A stretch of 64,000 nucleotides of DNA from Takakia lepidozioides. Taxonomy: Eukaryota; Streptophyta; Takakiopsida; Takakiales; Takakiaceae. The position numbers and the translations under genes are program-made. Shown here one piece after another: positions 52,830 to 64,000 of the stretch (position 1 is its first letter; each line of letters opens with the position of its first letter). The stretch spans positions 48,943,241 through 49,007,240 of the forward strand of contig CM060731.1 of the NCBI GenBank assembly GCA_030704615.1, given 5' to 3'. The notes under the pieces were generated by a model. The model was not told where the DNA came from. It searched no databases and worked only from the letters and a program-made list of their open reading frames with translations.

Positions 52830-54619
52830 ATGGCTGAAGCAAATGATGGAGGTGTTCAACTTGATGGAGTTGATCAAGGAGTCGAAGTTGGTGAACCACT
52901 TGTTGATATAGACTCTAGAGATGAAGTTGAAGATGTGCCAATTCTAAGGAGATCTCAGCGGGAAATGAAAGCTCCTAGTAGGTTGATTACATCTATGAGT
53001 GTCATTGAAGTTATGGAAGAAACATCACAAGTGGTTGAGCCTGCTACATATGAGGAAGCAATGCGCTCTCTAGACAAACTACAATGGGAAGAAGCAATCA
53101 ACTCAGAGTTGGATTCATTGATGCAAAACAAAGCATGGACACTCACTAGGTTGTCTGCAGGACGAAGAGCCATTCGTTGCAAGTGGACCTTTAAGTTGAA
53201 GTACAAAGCTGATGGATCTATTTACCGGTACAAAGCTCGTCTTGTAGCTAAAAGCTATGCACAAATTCAAGGAGTGGATTACAATGAAACTTCTCACCAG
53301 TGGTGAAGATTTCTTCTATCAGAGTGTTGTTAGCTCTTACAGCTCAACATAATCACGAAGTTCATCAAATGGGTGTTAAGACCGCATTTCTGAATGGAAA
53401 ACTACAAAAAGAGATCTACATGAGACAACCTGAACGGTTTGTATAAAGAGGAAGTGATATTGTGTGTAAGCTGTAAAAGGGTTTGTATGGACTCAAACAA
53501 AGTCCTCGAGCTTGGTATGCTAGGATCGATGCTTACCTCTTAAAGGCAAGATTTGAGCGAAGCATTGCTGACACAAACATCTATGTGAAAAAGATGGGAG
53601 AGCAATTTGTGGTCATAGCTCTATATGTGGATGACACAATCATTGTCACCAACGATCATCAAAGGTTGTTTCCAGAAACCAAAGCACTGTTGAGTGCTGA
53701 GTTTGCTATGATTGACATAGGGGAGATTCGGTTCTGTCTTGGTATTCAAATCAGCAGAGATCGAGTGAACCATACAGTATTCATGCATCAACGACAATAC
53801 ATTGAGACAATTCTACAAAGGTTTAAGTTGGAGATGAGTAAGCCAACATTAACTCCTCTCGAAGTTGGTTTGAAACTTACGAAGGATATGGCACCTAATA
53901 CTCAAGAAGAGCAAGAAGATATAAGGAAAACTCCTTATCAAAGTGCAGTCGGCAGTTTGATGTATTGCATGGTTTGTACTAGGCCAGACATTGCACATTC
54001 AGTGGGAGTGGTCTCACAATTTCTTTCAAATCCCGGACAAACCCATTGGAAAGCAGTGAAGAGGATATTTCGATATCTAAGAGGAACATTAACCTCTGGT
54101 CTACTCAACAAGAGAGTGGAAGATCCAAGTTTGTTGGGGTTTGCTGATGCTGACTGGGCAGGAGACGTTGATAGTAGAAAATCAACTTCAGACCATTGTT
54201 TTCTCCTAACAGGTGGAGCTGTATCTTGGTCTAACAAACGACAAGTTGCAACAGCGTTGTCATCAACAGAAGCTGGGTACATGTCCATTACACAAGCAGC
54301 AGAGGAGGCTATTTGGTTACGGAAGTTGCTTGGAGATTTGGATCATCTTCAATCACTACCTACGACTCTCTATTGTGACAATCAAAGTGCGATTGCACTA
54401 AGTCAGAATCCGAAGTATCATTCAAGGACGAAACACATTGAAGTGCAACATCACTACATACAGGAAGTTGTATGCAAGGGAGAGATCATGATGATCTATT
54501 GTGCTACAGGAGATATGGTTGCGGATGTTTTGACGAAGAGTCTACCACAAACAAAACACATGAAGTGTTCAGCCTTACTTGGTGTCTCTTCTCCAAAGAC
54601 AAACGAAGTAGCTCAATGA
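52830..54619 (+). pseudogene. Copia-2 reverse transcriptase and RNase H
   Basis: 52830-53306 holds the start of the polymerase (EEAINSELDSLMQNKAW, CKWTFKLKYKADGS, ARLVAKSYAQ). A frameshift follows at about 53300. 53483-54619 is a long open part with GLKQSPRAWY, LYVDDTIIVTND, VCTRPDIAHSVGVVSQF, ADADWAGD and KHIEVQHHYI. The tail is intact. Confidence 0.88.
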
Positions 54620-54640
54620 TATGGTTTAATTGAGTGGGAG

Positions 54641-54947
54641 TGTTGGAAGTAATTAAACATATCTAGAAGACTAAGAGTCTTGAAGGCCAAAGGTTTAGAA
54701 GTCTAAGAGACTATCTTGTTTAACTCACCTTTGGAAGGTGAATGGCTAGAAGGTGGATGGTCACCATAGTGGAAGTGGAAGTGACGAAGTAGGACTTTCT
54801 AGAGACCTTCTTGTACAAGCTCGGGGGTGAAGCCACTAGTCTAAGTGTAAGAGTATGATGGTGGCTTCTATGGTTGGGATGAGAGTTTTAGTTTTAGCTT
54901 TAGTCTAAGACTTTAGTTCTTGTTCATGTTCTTGCTCAATTCTAACA
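54641..54947 (+). repeat. Copia-2 3' LTR
   Basis: 307 bp, bounded by TGTTGG...TAACA and the ATCGC target copy. Confidence 0.92.
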
Positions 54948-54970
54948 ATCGCATCGCTCTTATGCCAACG

Positions 54971-56370
54971 ATTGTATAGCTCTCTACAGTCCGATCGTAA
55001 TCGAGGGGTTAGGTCCACTACTCCAGGGTCCAAGGCACATGCACTGCCACACGCTATGCAGCTGCTGTAAATCATACCCGTCACATCTTTGTACAGCTCC
55101 AGCTTGCAACAAGATCCTGATCCAACAATCTTGCAGGTACATTCTAGCTATGCAGATTTGCCAAAGTCCATTGCATCCTTCTTCCCGGATTCTAAAAAGG
55201 GCTCACTCAGGTGGCTCTAGATCAATTCACTGGCAAACACAAAAGCTCAAAAATGCATCATTCAAGGAGCTTTCAAGGCGGACCCTGTGATGCTGAGCAG
55301 AGTGAGAATTGTGTCGGGTAGATTTTTGATCATCACGAGCAGCTAGCTGTACACGAGTACTCCAGACCTGCTCTGGACTGCCATCACCTTCTTCACACCC
55401 GCCTGCGTTGTGTACCCAGTACTGTACTAGTGAGGGCAGGTGACCTATACCCTTGAACAGAGAATATATCATGAATCAATCTTGGCACCTTCAGCACGTT
55501 CAATAACATTGTTCCAGTATTTCAGAGGAACAGTAGTTCTAGGGACGACTGAAGGATGGAGACTAGCTAGCTATCTCAGATAACCACATATTTTCTCTGC
55601 TTGGAAAGTACTCCATCTATTTGCATGGCAGTGCTCCGTTTATATCTTTATCCCTTGGAAACATGTCACAGGCTCAAAACCACTGAGACATTACAGCGAA
55701 TTCTTGGGCACACCACAGAAAAATGGCCGCCCTTTAGTAGTACTAGTTCACAGGGCACAGAAAACGCGCGAGCCGTGTCTTCTGTGAAATCTGGTCTGCA
55801 AGTAGAGGACTATGCGCTCCCAGATATTTTATTTAATTTCTACGTAGTCTTTTTGGTGATGCAAGAATCTAGTGAGAACCACAAGATAGAACTTTATACG
55901 TTTGATCCGAGCGGCGAGATGTGAACATGGTGGTGGTCGGGGACTAGAGTCTAATCACAAACACCTGGGCAAACGCTCTTTGACAACACAGAATGTAACT
56001 GGCACTGGCATTGCTTCGTGCAATGGAACATTAATAATGTATTAAAGAGCTAGCTAGAGCAGCTAACTCAAGTTATACTCTAGAAGGGGTTAGACCTGCA
56101 TGATCTTCAAACCTTCTCCACTTAGAGGCTCTTGTTAACTCTTGTTAACTACAGTCACCTCATTTGGGTGTTTTGTGTTGGAAATCAACTCCTTGTATCG
56201 GTAGAATTATATCCTGAATAGTGTAGAGTTGATCAACTTAACTACTTCGATATGATAAACGTAATCATGCATATTTTTGGAGGTCATCTTCCCGGTCAAT
56301 GAGGGATTGAACATTTCTGTCACTTCTGTTGAAGTCCAGCATTATAATCTTCGTTCGAAGCACTGCACAG
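54971..56370. other. intergenic; LTR-start remnant near 56177
   Basis: No gene recognised. TGTTGGAAATCAACTCCT at about 56177 equals the first 18 bases of the Copia-1 LTR, after which similarity fades; probably a related LTR scrap. Confidence 0.35.
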
Positions 56371-56800
56371 TCAAGAATTTTTGGTGGAGTCATCTTCTTG
56401 AACTTGAACACGTTTGGTGCTGGAGAAGTAATCCATCACCATCACTCTTATGTGTGGTCCCAGATTCTCACTAAGCTTGATAAAAACAAAGAACAGCATG
56501 CGGTAGATGACCACCATCGCAATGACGATCGCCAAATCCCCCCACTTGCCTCGACTTTCAGACATACCATATATTTTCTCCAGCACATATGTCCCAGAGA
56601 GATCGGAACCTATGGGTACCCCGTCCAAGAGAAAGTTTTGGAATGTAAGACCTGGAAAATCATTCTTGAACAAGCCCTGAAAAACACAGTCAGAACAAGA
56701 TGTTACAAATTCATCCACATTGCTCATTTTGTATCTGCAGATCACTGAATGCGACATATGTAAGTGCGTAAGCCTTTTCCCACAAAGCCATGACAAACAT
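56371..56800 (-). pseudogene. detached C-terminal exon of an ABCG half-transporter
   Basis: The exon 56676-56371 on minus encodes GLFKNDFPGLTFQNFLLDG, then SGTYVLEKIYGMSESRGKW, then LAIVIAMVVIYRMLFFVFIK with a final hydrophobic helix and a charged tail. This is the standard end of ABCG11/12-type half-transporters. Just upstream (about 56800-56735) ALTYVAF, the preceding ABCG motif, is present but its continuation is lost. No nucleotide-binding domain precedes it on this strand; the region matches the part missing from the plus-strand gene. Confidence 0.7.
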
Positions 56801-57210
56801 CGCAGTGGATATCACATCAGGAGTGAACTGATATTTTCCTACATCTTAGCGAGCTGTGCGTCCATGTCAGTTCTCGCGGGAAGGCAAAGCGGACCATCCT
56901 GGTGAACGCCACAGGTACATTTTCGTGGAAAAGAGAACTCTGAATTAGTTTTGGATCGATCCTGCCAAGTTGGGTTGCCAGGGCGTCGTTGATATGAGAA
57001 TTGAGAGCGGGAGAAGTGATTTGAGGGAAATAGAATTTTCTGCAGGTTTTCCTAAGGCTACCTTGGTCGATAGGAATTCGTCGGAAGATTGTTGAACTCT
57101 GCAATGGATTTTCTTGTTTCCCGGAGAGAGTTTGAGAGCCTTCAAGAAGCTTGATCAGGTTCATGGTTCGCTGATGGCATAGTGTTCGAGTGGGAGATCA
57201 GTCTCTAGAC

Positions 57211-60200
57211 ATGCCCACGGGAGCACAATCAGTTGAATTTATGAACCTTCTCGCGATCACAGTAAGTATTTCTGGCCTCAAGCCGGATGGTGTACGTCTT
57301 AAGAATATACCTTAACCAATGCCGATGACTCGTTATGGACATTGGTAAAATCATACCCTTGGAAGGAGATGACGTTTTAATAACTGGTGGCATGTGTTGA
57401 AGTATGGTGACTGGTCACGTCTTGCAAGAATTCCAGGGCAAGAATTAGACGTGAGTATTCCTACGACCGAAGTACAGACATTGCATTAGTAGTGCGAAAG
57501 TTGAGCTTTCCGCAGGTGGGAGAGAAGCACTTACAGTGCCACTAGAAGCACAGGCAAATACCTGGCGGGGGGCCAGAATGTGACTCTGGGCCTGAGCCCA
57601 TACTACTGGAGTCACGATGCGGATTAAAGACATTAAAGCTGAACTTTGTGTCAGCGGTCGGTAGTACAGGCGCTGATGCTATACAAAACTGCTGATCCCA
57701 AGGTCGTCAATGGATCCCACTGGCCCCACGAGCATCATAATCCGGTGCATATGTTGAAATCGTTTGGTTTCGTCAGAGGTGCACCAGATTGCAGACATAA
57801 ACTTGTGTGGTAGTGGATCTGAATGTTTGTTGTAGTTTGGTGGTTTTACAGGATATGCGGAGCCGGGGTCGATAATGGCCATCATGGGCCCCAGTGGTTC
57901 TGGCAAGACCACAATGCTTGATACTCTAGCTGGTATGATGCACTTGTTCCTCGTGACTCATAGAGTAGCAAATGTTGCATTTTCTTACAGTTTTCATCAT
58001 TTTTTTGGGCTCAGCTGGGGAAAAAAGTTTCATTTTTCAAAGACCTTCAACTGCGGTTTTGGTGGGAGTGTTTCATGAAGCAACTCATGAACCTTGCAGT
58101 CCATGAAGCAACTGGAATCCCAATCATAACGATATGCTACTGAGAGCTGTTGATGTCCATGGATGCAGGTAGATTTGCCCCTAATGCCACACAAACCGGA
58201 GAGATTCTACTTAATGGGGAGAAGAAAACGACCCTCTCTTACGGCACCGCAGTAAGTAGTTGCTCAACCGATCTCTTATTGCCGTACTGAAAGCTCAAAT
58301 TGACTACCCTAATGACTATTGTAGTCGCAGAACTAATACTTCATTATATGTGAAAAATGGGACATACTGGTACAGTTGGGTTAATGACCACATTGTGAGG
58401 CAAGGTTGGGGACTATGTACACTGTTTGGGTTCTAATAAATGAACCGAATTGTGTATGTACATGACAGGCGTATGTTACTCAAGAGGATGTGCTTATAGG
58501 TACTCTAACTGTGCGAGAGAGCATCATGTACTCGGCAGACTTGCGTTTGCCAGACAAGATGAGAAAATCTGAGAAGAAAAAGGTTGTGGACGACACGATA
58601 ATGGAGACGGGGCTGTCTGAGTGCGAAAACTCATTTGTGGGGAACTTTTTTGTGCGGGGTATAAGTGGTGGTGAGAAACGTCGGCTGAGTATTGCGTTGC
58701 AGATTTTGACTTGGCCTCGGTTGCTCTTCTTGGATGAACCAACGAGTGGTCTTGACAGGTGAGACATCACCTTGCAAAGACTGGCAGTATCAAGCCACTT
58801 GGGGTAGGCATCACCTTTTGGATGGGCGGTAGACAAAGCCCCTGGATCTCATGTGTAGGGTCTCATGCGTAGATGGGATGGGGCCTGGTCATTGACTTCA
58901 ATTCTGGTGCAAGGTGGGGGGGGGGTACAGATGCCTCTACCTTACCGAATTAGGTCTATTGAGAGCAATCGATTGTACATGTGTATAGTGCTGCATGATG
59001 GCCTCAACCAATCTCATCCCACCGTTACGAAACGTGTGTGTGGGTGCAGTGCCTCAGCTTACTTTGTCGTGCAAACGTTGAAGAATTTGGCCAGGGATGG
59101 GCGCACTGTCGTCTCCTCCATTCATCAGCCCAGCAGTGAGGTGTTTGCGCTTTTCGACTATCTCACTCTCCTTTCCCATGGACAAACTATCTTCTTCGGA
59201 GAGGCTACAAGCGCCGCTGAGGTCGGTGTTTTCCACCACAAAACACGAATGAAATCATGTTGAAGAATTGATCGGAAATGTATATCTAGTACGGTATTGC
59301 CATATGAGATGTCATATCCAATTCATCTGGAGAGGCGCATGAGCACTATCTAGACGACGATTTGTTCCGAAACTGTGCAATACCTCCGTAGCGAAGTGGT
59401 GTTAGTGATACATATTCCCACTTCTAGGCCCGTGGTTCTGTCCGGGAGTTCTATAATGACATATACTTGCAACGATATTTATGGTTTTCCACATGATTTT
59501 TGAATGCAGTTTTTTGGATCTGCTGGATTTCCCTGCCCTCCTCTCCGGAACGCATCAGATCATTATCTGCAAACCATCAACTCAGACTTCGACCGAGTGA
59601 AGCAAACTCTGAAGGCCCTCTCGCATGTATGCGGCTAACATCTCTTGTTGTTAGTTGGCAAGAAGAATCAGATTAGTCTCATGAGCTCTGCAGTCTGCCA
59701 GAACTGGAGCTTTCTGATCAGATCAAAAGTTTCACTACAAAGTACACAGTTCATGGCTTGTAACTATAGTACAACGCTTGAAAATTTCGATGTCAGATTC
59801 TCAAGCAGAATCCGGATCAACTGGAAGTGCCAACTTCACATTCCTGTACAGCATAATGTAGAAGACCGCCACAAAGTCCCAAAAAAGTATCAATTGATTG
59901 CTTCATTCCAGCCGGCCTATGTCACAATTGAATGAAGCTTTGAATGTTTAAGGAATCAGATAATTGCAAGGCCTAAACGTTAACTGATCGGAGTGTCTTC
60001 TTTTCAGGAAAGTTTTGGGTACCGACAAAATTATTGCACATGTACATGCAGGATGTGGAAAGTATAAATCCCGTGCAGATGAAGTCAAGGAGCACCAATC
60101 AAGTGGTCAAAGTACTTGCAGAGGCATATGAGAAGAGCGAGTATTCTGAAGCGACAAAACTGAGAATGCGTGAACTCTCGCAAAACGTAATTTCTACTTT

Positions 60201-61650
60201 CTTGTTGCCAGTCCTACTTACACCGGGATTTACTGGTGAATATTTTGAGGAATTTAAATCGCCACCTTTGTTCTACAGAGCACCAGGTTTATCCTGGGAT
60301 GGTGCATTTCTTCACAGGAAGTCTCAAAGTTCTTCCACGTTTGTTGCATGCATGCATGCATTGAATTGCTGGGGCAATGATTTTGTGCCTGGGACCACGA
60401 TGCAATTAGTAGCCACCAACAAGACTGAGCTTTACAATTTATATATGGCAGATGAGATTAAGATTTATTGGGCGTAAGTACTCCGTGTTTCATTAAATCT
60501 CTGGCATGCAGCGTGGTGGCAATGCGGCGATAACCGGCGGAAGCAAAGGCCACGCGAGCTTTTTCAGTCAGTGTGCGACCCTTACAAAGAGATCGACCGT
60601 TAACATGACACGAGATCCAGGCTACTACTGGCTTCGTGTCGCTATGTATGTTATGGTCGGGTTGTGTCTTGGGACAATATTTTTGCGAGTTGGACTGAAA
60701 TACAACTCCATCTTGGTGAGTGGGGCACCACAAATTTCTCCAGAACTGCGCCTAAGATTCAAGATTCAGAAGAGCTTTGAATGCCTTTTGTTGATTTGGG
60801 TTGTCGTCTTGGAACGCTTAATTGAATTTTAAAATTGTTTTTATGCCATGACTTTGTGCTCAAGCATACATGTATCAATTTCATATGGTGCTCAGTACTC
60901 AGATCTAACTCTCCAGGGACATGATTTCACCTCGAGCATCAAGAAAATACGTAGATCATGCTACATGGAAGTGAGCAAACCGAGGCCCACTCGCTTCTAG
61001 AGATTTTGTGAACTCTACCTTCGTTAAAGATTCAGAATGTGCATGTGCTGAGGCTAATGTCATTTGTGCAAAATATTGCAGGGGCGGGCCGGTTGTATGT
61101 TCTTCGTTGCAGCATTCTTGACGTTTATGGCCATCGGGGGATTTCCATCCTTTGTGGAAGATATGAAGGTGGGTGTTCACCAATTCACAAATTCATGCAT
61201 ATATATATTTATGATCTTTGAAGCAGGTGGAAGTCTTTCATGGCTACATTTCTCATACGTTGTACTATCACCGTGACGAAGTGCTTGCAAGATTTTGTCA
61301 CCTCTGACCCATCAAGTAATAACCACTCTGTTCTTAGTACACAAAACTCTTCAAGTCTACGATCAAGCAATGGAGTATGACAATACACACTCAGCTGGTG
61401 CTTGAGCTTACATATACACAAGGGGCGACCTTCACCATGTCACAGTAGGGGATTAAGAAGAATCTAAGTTAGAATCCAAGAGGTGAGTGGTGTGAAATCT
61501 TGATACTTCGTATATGAAAGAGGTAGTGTCTACGTGTTCTTTTAATCCAGGTGTTTCACAATGAAAGACTGAGTGGGCACTACGGCGTGGCTGCATTTGT
61601 GGTCGGAAACACGTTATCATCCCTCCCATTTCTGTTCCGCCTGCTCCTCC
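57211..61650 (+). pseudogene. ABCG11-like half-transporter, truncated after TM3
   Basis: ABCG half-transporters export cuticular lipids and other hydrophobic compounds. In-phase exons: 57852-57932 (Walker [10 protein letters not shown]), 58169-58251, 58469-58758 ([18 protein letters not shown], signature ISGGEKRR, Walker [13 protein letters not shown]), 59050-59221 (H-loop SIHQPSS), 59510-59626, 60052-60186, 60512-60715 (TM1), 61082-61168 (TM2, GGFPSFVEDMK), 61551 to about 61640 (VFHNERLSGHYGVAAFVVGN, TM3). All splice sites are GT-AG. After PFLF the sequence departs from the family, and TM4-6 and the terminal loop are missing. The exon with the usual W.NLTV...GLTG start is not found; 57211-57261 is only a possible first exon. 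Probably non-functional. Confidence 0.75.
59381..59455 (+). repeat. tRNA-like relic in ABCG intron
   Basis: TAGCGAAGTGG (59389-59399) resembles an A box and GTGGTTCTGTCC (59432-59443) a B box at tRNA-like spacing. Acceptor pairing is poor, so this is at most a relic. Confidence 0.25.
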
Positions 61651-62684
61651 ACCTCCGTCACTCATCTTCCCTACTTAGTGTATCCGAGAGATGGTGCTTG
61701 TGTTCCCCGACCAGCAATCGTGAAGCATTTGTAGAAAGCTGCTGCCGTGTGGGTGATGCATTGAAGAATCGACCGCATTGTCCACAAGGCACTGTTTGCA
61801 TTCCAATACTCTTTTTGACAAACTTGGGCTTAGAAAATCGTCAGTTGTGATGGTTCGGCCCCAAAGTCTTGAAACGTGTTGGACGAATATGTAGGGCCTG
61901 GCCGGGTATCAAGTATCAACCAATATGTAAAGCAGTTTCATTCGGCCCTGATTCTAGAGTGGTCCACGAATTACTGTGGCCCAGGAATTAGAGTGGGGCG
62001 CCTATGTTGGGAGGCCATGTGTATTAAGGAATGAGATGAAACGGAACCCCGAATTGGATAACGGGATGACTCCTTAGGGTGACTCATGAGGGTTCACCCT
62101 AGAGGTCTTAACCTAAAGCCGTTGCCCTACATGGTAAAGCTTGGCCACTCTTCGCATTTGGAAGAGGAGCGGGCAAGAGCTGAAGGAGCTGACTACACTC
62201 TGGCCACAAGCAAGGTATCCATTGAGACTCATTCAACGCTGTGATGGGCTGCTTAGTATGGCAACACAAAGAGAGTTGACAATATGAGGAACTGAAATGG
62301 ACTTGACTAAGCTCTACTCTGAATGCCTGAATACTTGTGCAAAACCAAGTGCTTCCATATGTGCCCTTGCTTAGTACTTGGTCTTCCTTTTGGGAGTAGG
62401 CGAAAGGAGTAATTGGCTAAATTTAGAATAGGGACTCTTGTAAGGATGACATGTGTTCAGGGCCTTTTAGAAGCGTCCTAGGGTTGGTGGGCTTCTAGAA
62501 AGGTCCCACTGCCCTGAGAGGCTATATAAAGGGAACCCCCCTCTTACTAGCTACTAACTTACTACCTACTAAATTAGTAAATAGTGAGCTCTGCGACAGG
62601 GCCCCAAAAAAAAAACAGCAAACATGAATCAATTAATTAATAGAAGTGTGAATACATGTGTATAGTGTTGTGGGGGTATATTGA
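61651..62684. other. intergenic; TATA-like box near 62521
   Basis: No gene recognised. CTATATAAAGGGAACCCCC at about 62521 followed by CTTACTAGCTACTAACTTAC has the look of an LTR or pol II core promoter, but no matching second LTR is in the window. Confidence 0.35.
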
Positions 62685-62890
62685 TTTCAATATACCCTTA
62701 GGGTATAAGTAAATTATTTTTGTCAAATCATTTACCCTCCGGATATGGATAAATTGAAATCTCAAGAAATTATTTACCCTCCGGGTATGGGTAAATTAAC
62801 TTTTCAGATTTCTATATAACCCTCGGGTATGGATATATATGCCAAAATATACCCTGAGGGTATGAATAGTTTCCGGGTATGGATAGTTAT
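62685..62890. repeat. cluster of short TACCCTCCGGGTA-type palindromes
   Basis: Repeated motifs TACCCTTAGGGTA, TACCCTCCGGGTATGG, AACCCTCGGGTATGG and TACCCTGAGGGTATG, each a small inverted repeat, spaced 20-60 bp in AT-rich DNA. Confidence 0.7.
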
Positions 62891-63008
62891 TTCTATTAAT
62901 ATATAATTTAATGGTTTTAAGGAATATATGATGGGTTTTTTTTCTTTCAAAAAGGAAACCTGGGAGCGACTACTCACACGATGTTCTTCAATATGTACAA
63001 AACACAAC

Positions 63009-63040
63009 CAAAAAAAAAAATCAAAAAAAAAAAAAAAAAA
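63009..63040 (+). repeat. poly-A runs
   Basis: Two A tracts of about 11 and 18 bases separated by TC. Confidence 0.85.
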
Positions 63041-63138
63041 ACTGCGATAAAAGAGAAAATTGATAAGATATTGCATAATATTTTGGTGTTAATTTCCAAT
63101 GCAAGATGGAGGAGGTTTGAGATTTCTTTTAAAGACAT

Positions 63139-63370
63139 CGGCTGGTAGCTCAGCCGGTAAGTGCAGAGTGTGTGTCACTCAGGTGGTTCGGGGTTCGAAC
63201 CCGCTGCCCTGCCCTGTGTGTGGGATTGCTCGTGTGACGGTATGTTTGGGCGTTGATCGTCCTGTAGGTCTCATGGCAGACGGACATCTTCTCAGGCAAG
63301 AACTTGCAAGATGGTCCGCGGTGAATGTGTCGCGGTCCACTAAACTATTGGAATACATGTAGCCCGGATT
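63139..63370 (+). repeat. tRNA-derived SINE-like sequence
   Basis: GGCTGGTAGCTCAGCCGG has a good pol III A box (63145-63156), and GGGTTCGAACC (63191-63201) a good B box 35 bases later. The T-arm is imperfect and no acceptor stem closes, so it is not a tRNA gene. About 160 bases of unrelated body follow. Confidence 0.5.
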
Positions 63371-64000
63371 GCTTTCGTATGAAATATGAAATTGGTTTGG
63401 AACTTGCATTTATATAATTATTAAACTATGAATGTATGTAAAGTGGAATGTGCATGCACCATGATGTTCATATAAAATAATATCAATAACGCCAAATGAT
63501 GTTGGATCAATGACGAACAAGATGAGATATACAACAACGGCGGTTGTCCATCAGAGCATACCGCGCAATATTCACATTTTGGCATGCAAAGTATTGAGAA
63601 CTATTCACTCTGAAATTGAGTATCCCTATGAAATATTCATGTATGTCGGTGGACTCGATTAAAATTCCAAACCCGCAACTTGACAACAAAGGTGGACTTG
63701 TTAATAAGTTATAACTTACTCATCGACACTATGAAGTTCTACATTAATTCCCTATCAGGTCAATGAAAAATTATTCTGGTTAACAGTTATTCAGCTCAAC
63801 AAATATGACGTACAACCGCGGTCCATGCAAAATTCAAATTGAAAATTCCAGAATAATGAGAAAGAGTGCTTCAAATATAAAGGTTGTCCACAAATATTGG
63901 GCGCCATAGTCAAATCACAAAAGACATGCCTCATGGGCAATGCTTCGATGAAATGCTATGTTGAAATTTTACAAACCTATTAGAAGTTATAGGAATACTA
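63371..64000. other. AT-rich intergenic, nothing recognised
   Basis: Short frames only. Confidence 0.5.

Larger units (their letters stand above)
50195..54947 (+). mobile_element. Copia-2: full-structure Ty1/Copia LTR retrotransposon, inactive
   Basis: LTRs at 50195-50487 and 54641-54947 begin TGTTGGAAGTAATTAAAC and end TAACA. A perfect 5-bp target duplication, ATCGC, lies at 50190-50194 and 54948-54952. The primer site TGGCATCAGAGCC starts at 50488, and the tract TTGAGTGGGAG precedes the 3' LTR. Order is gag, protease, integrase, reverse transcriptase, RNase H (Copia order). Several stops and frameshifts make it non-autonomous. Confidence 0.93.
50147..54970. repeat. inverted repeat split by Copia-2 (MITE-like target)
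   Basis: CGTTGGCATAAG at 50147-50158 and CTTATGCCAACG at 54959-54970 are perfect complements. With Copia-2 and one target copy removed, they would flank about 50 bases, forming a small palindromic element or hairpin target. Confidence 0.55.

Noticed and set aside
63139-63210. Functional tRNA gene
   Set aside because: The A and B boxes fit, but the acceptor and T stems do not pair properly.

Overview
The window is nuclear DNA of a land plant. It carries spliced genes with GT-AG introns, a cytosolic-type glyceraldehyde-3-phosphate dehydrogenase gene, NPF (nitrate/peptide) and ABCG transporter genes, an F-box gene, PPR remnants, Ty1/Copia LTR retrotransposons with an initiator-Met-tRNA-type primer site, and LINE fragments. 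I cannot fix the species. PPR remnants and gene-poor, repeat-rich spacing fit many plants, possibly an early-diverging lineage, but that is only an impression. A 500-base N run (14001-14500) marks an assembly gap.

Layout. 1-5.4 kb: intergenic DNA with small tandem repeats, palindromes and a decayed PPR gene. 5371-23329: a very large palindromic (foldback) element. Each arm, from outside to inside, has a terminal block of nested palindromes, a two-exon transposase gene with a Mutator-like DDE core and a C-terminal SWIM zinc finger, a divergently transcribed acidic/basic protein gene, and an array of roughly 115-bp units each containing a perfect hairpin. The arms are near-identical inverted copies meeting at the N gap. 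The right-arm transposase is open; the left-arm copy has a 1-nt frameshift. 23.3-34 kb: gene-poor DNA with LINE scraps, a coiled-coil pseudogene whose frame survives three stops (26.6-28.5 kb), a frameshifted F-box gene (29.5-30.8 kb) and a tRNA-like relic. 34500-39616: a complete 12-exon GAPDH gene with two adjacent GC-AG introns. 40.6-49.7 kb: an orphan NPF first exon, then a five-exon NPF gene on the minus strand with one frameshift, a Copia element in its fourth intron and a tandemly duplicated 3' end. 50195-54947: a second, full-structure but mutated Copia with perfect 5-bp target duplications. 56.4-61.6 kb: an ABCG11-like half-transporter gene cut off after its third membrane segment, and a detached ABCG C-terminal exon on the opposite strand. 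61.6-64 kb: short palindromic motifs, poly-A and a tRNA-derived SINE-like sequence.

How the parts relate. GAPDH is the only gene that looks wholly intact for the host. NPF, F-box, PPR and ABCG all show disabling changes, though single-base frameshifts could be sequence errors. Inside the foldback element the transposase and acidic gene share a promoter region and would act as a transposition module. The acidic gene points into the hairpin array, so read-through RNA would carry many GCAA tetraloop hairpins. The two Copia elements share nearly identical leader-gag-protease sequence but have different LTRs and different reverse transcriptase/RNase H, so one is a recombinant.
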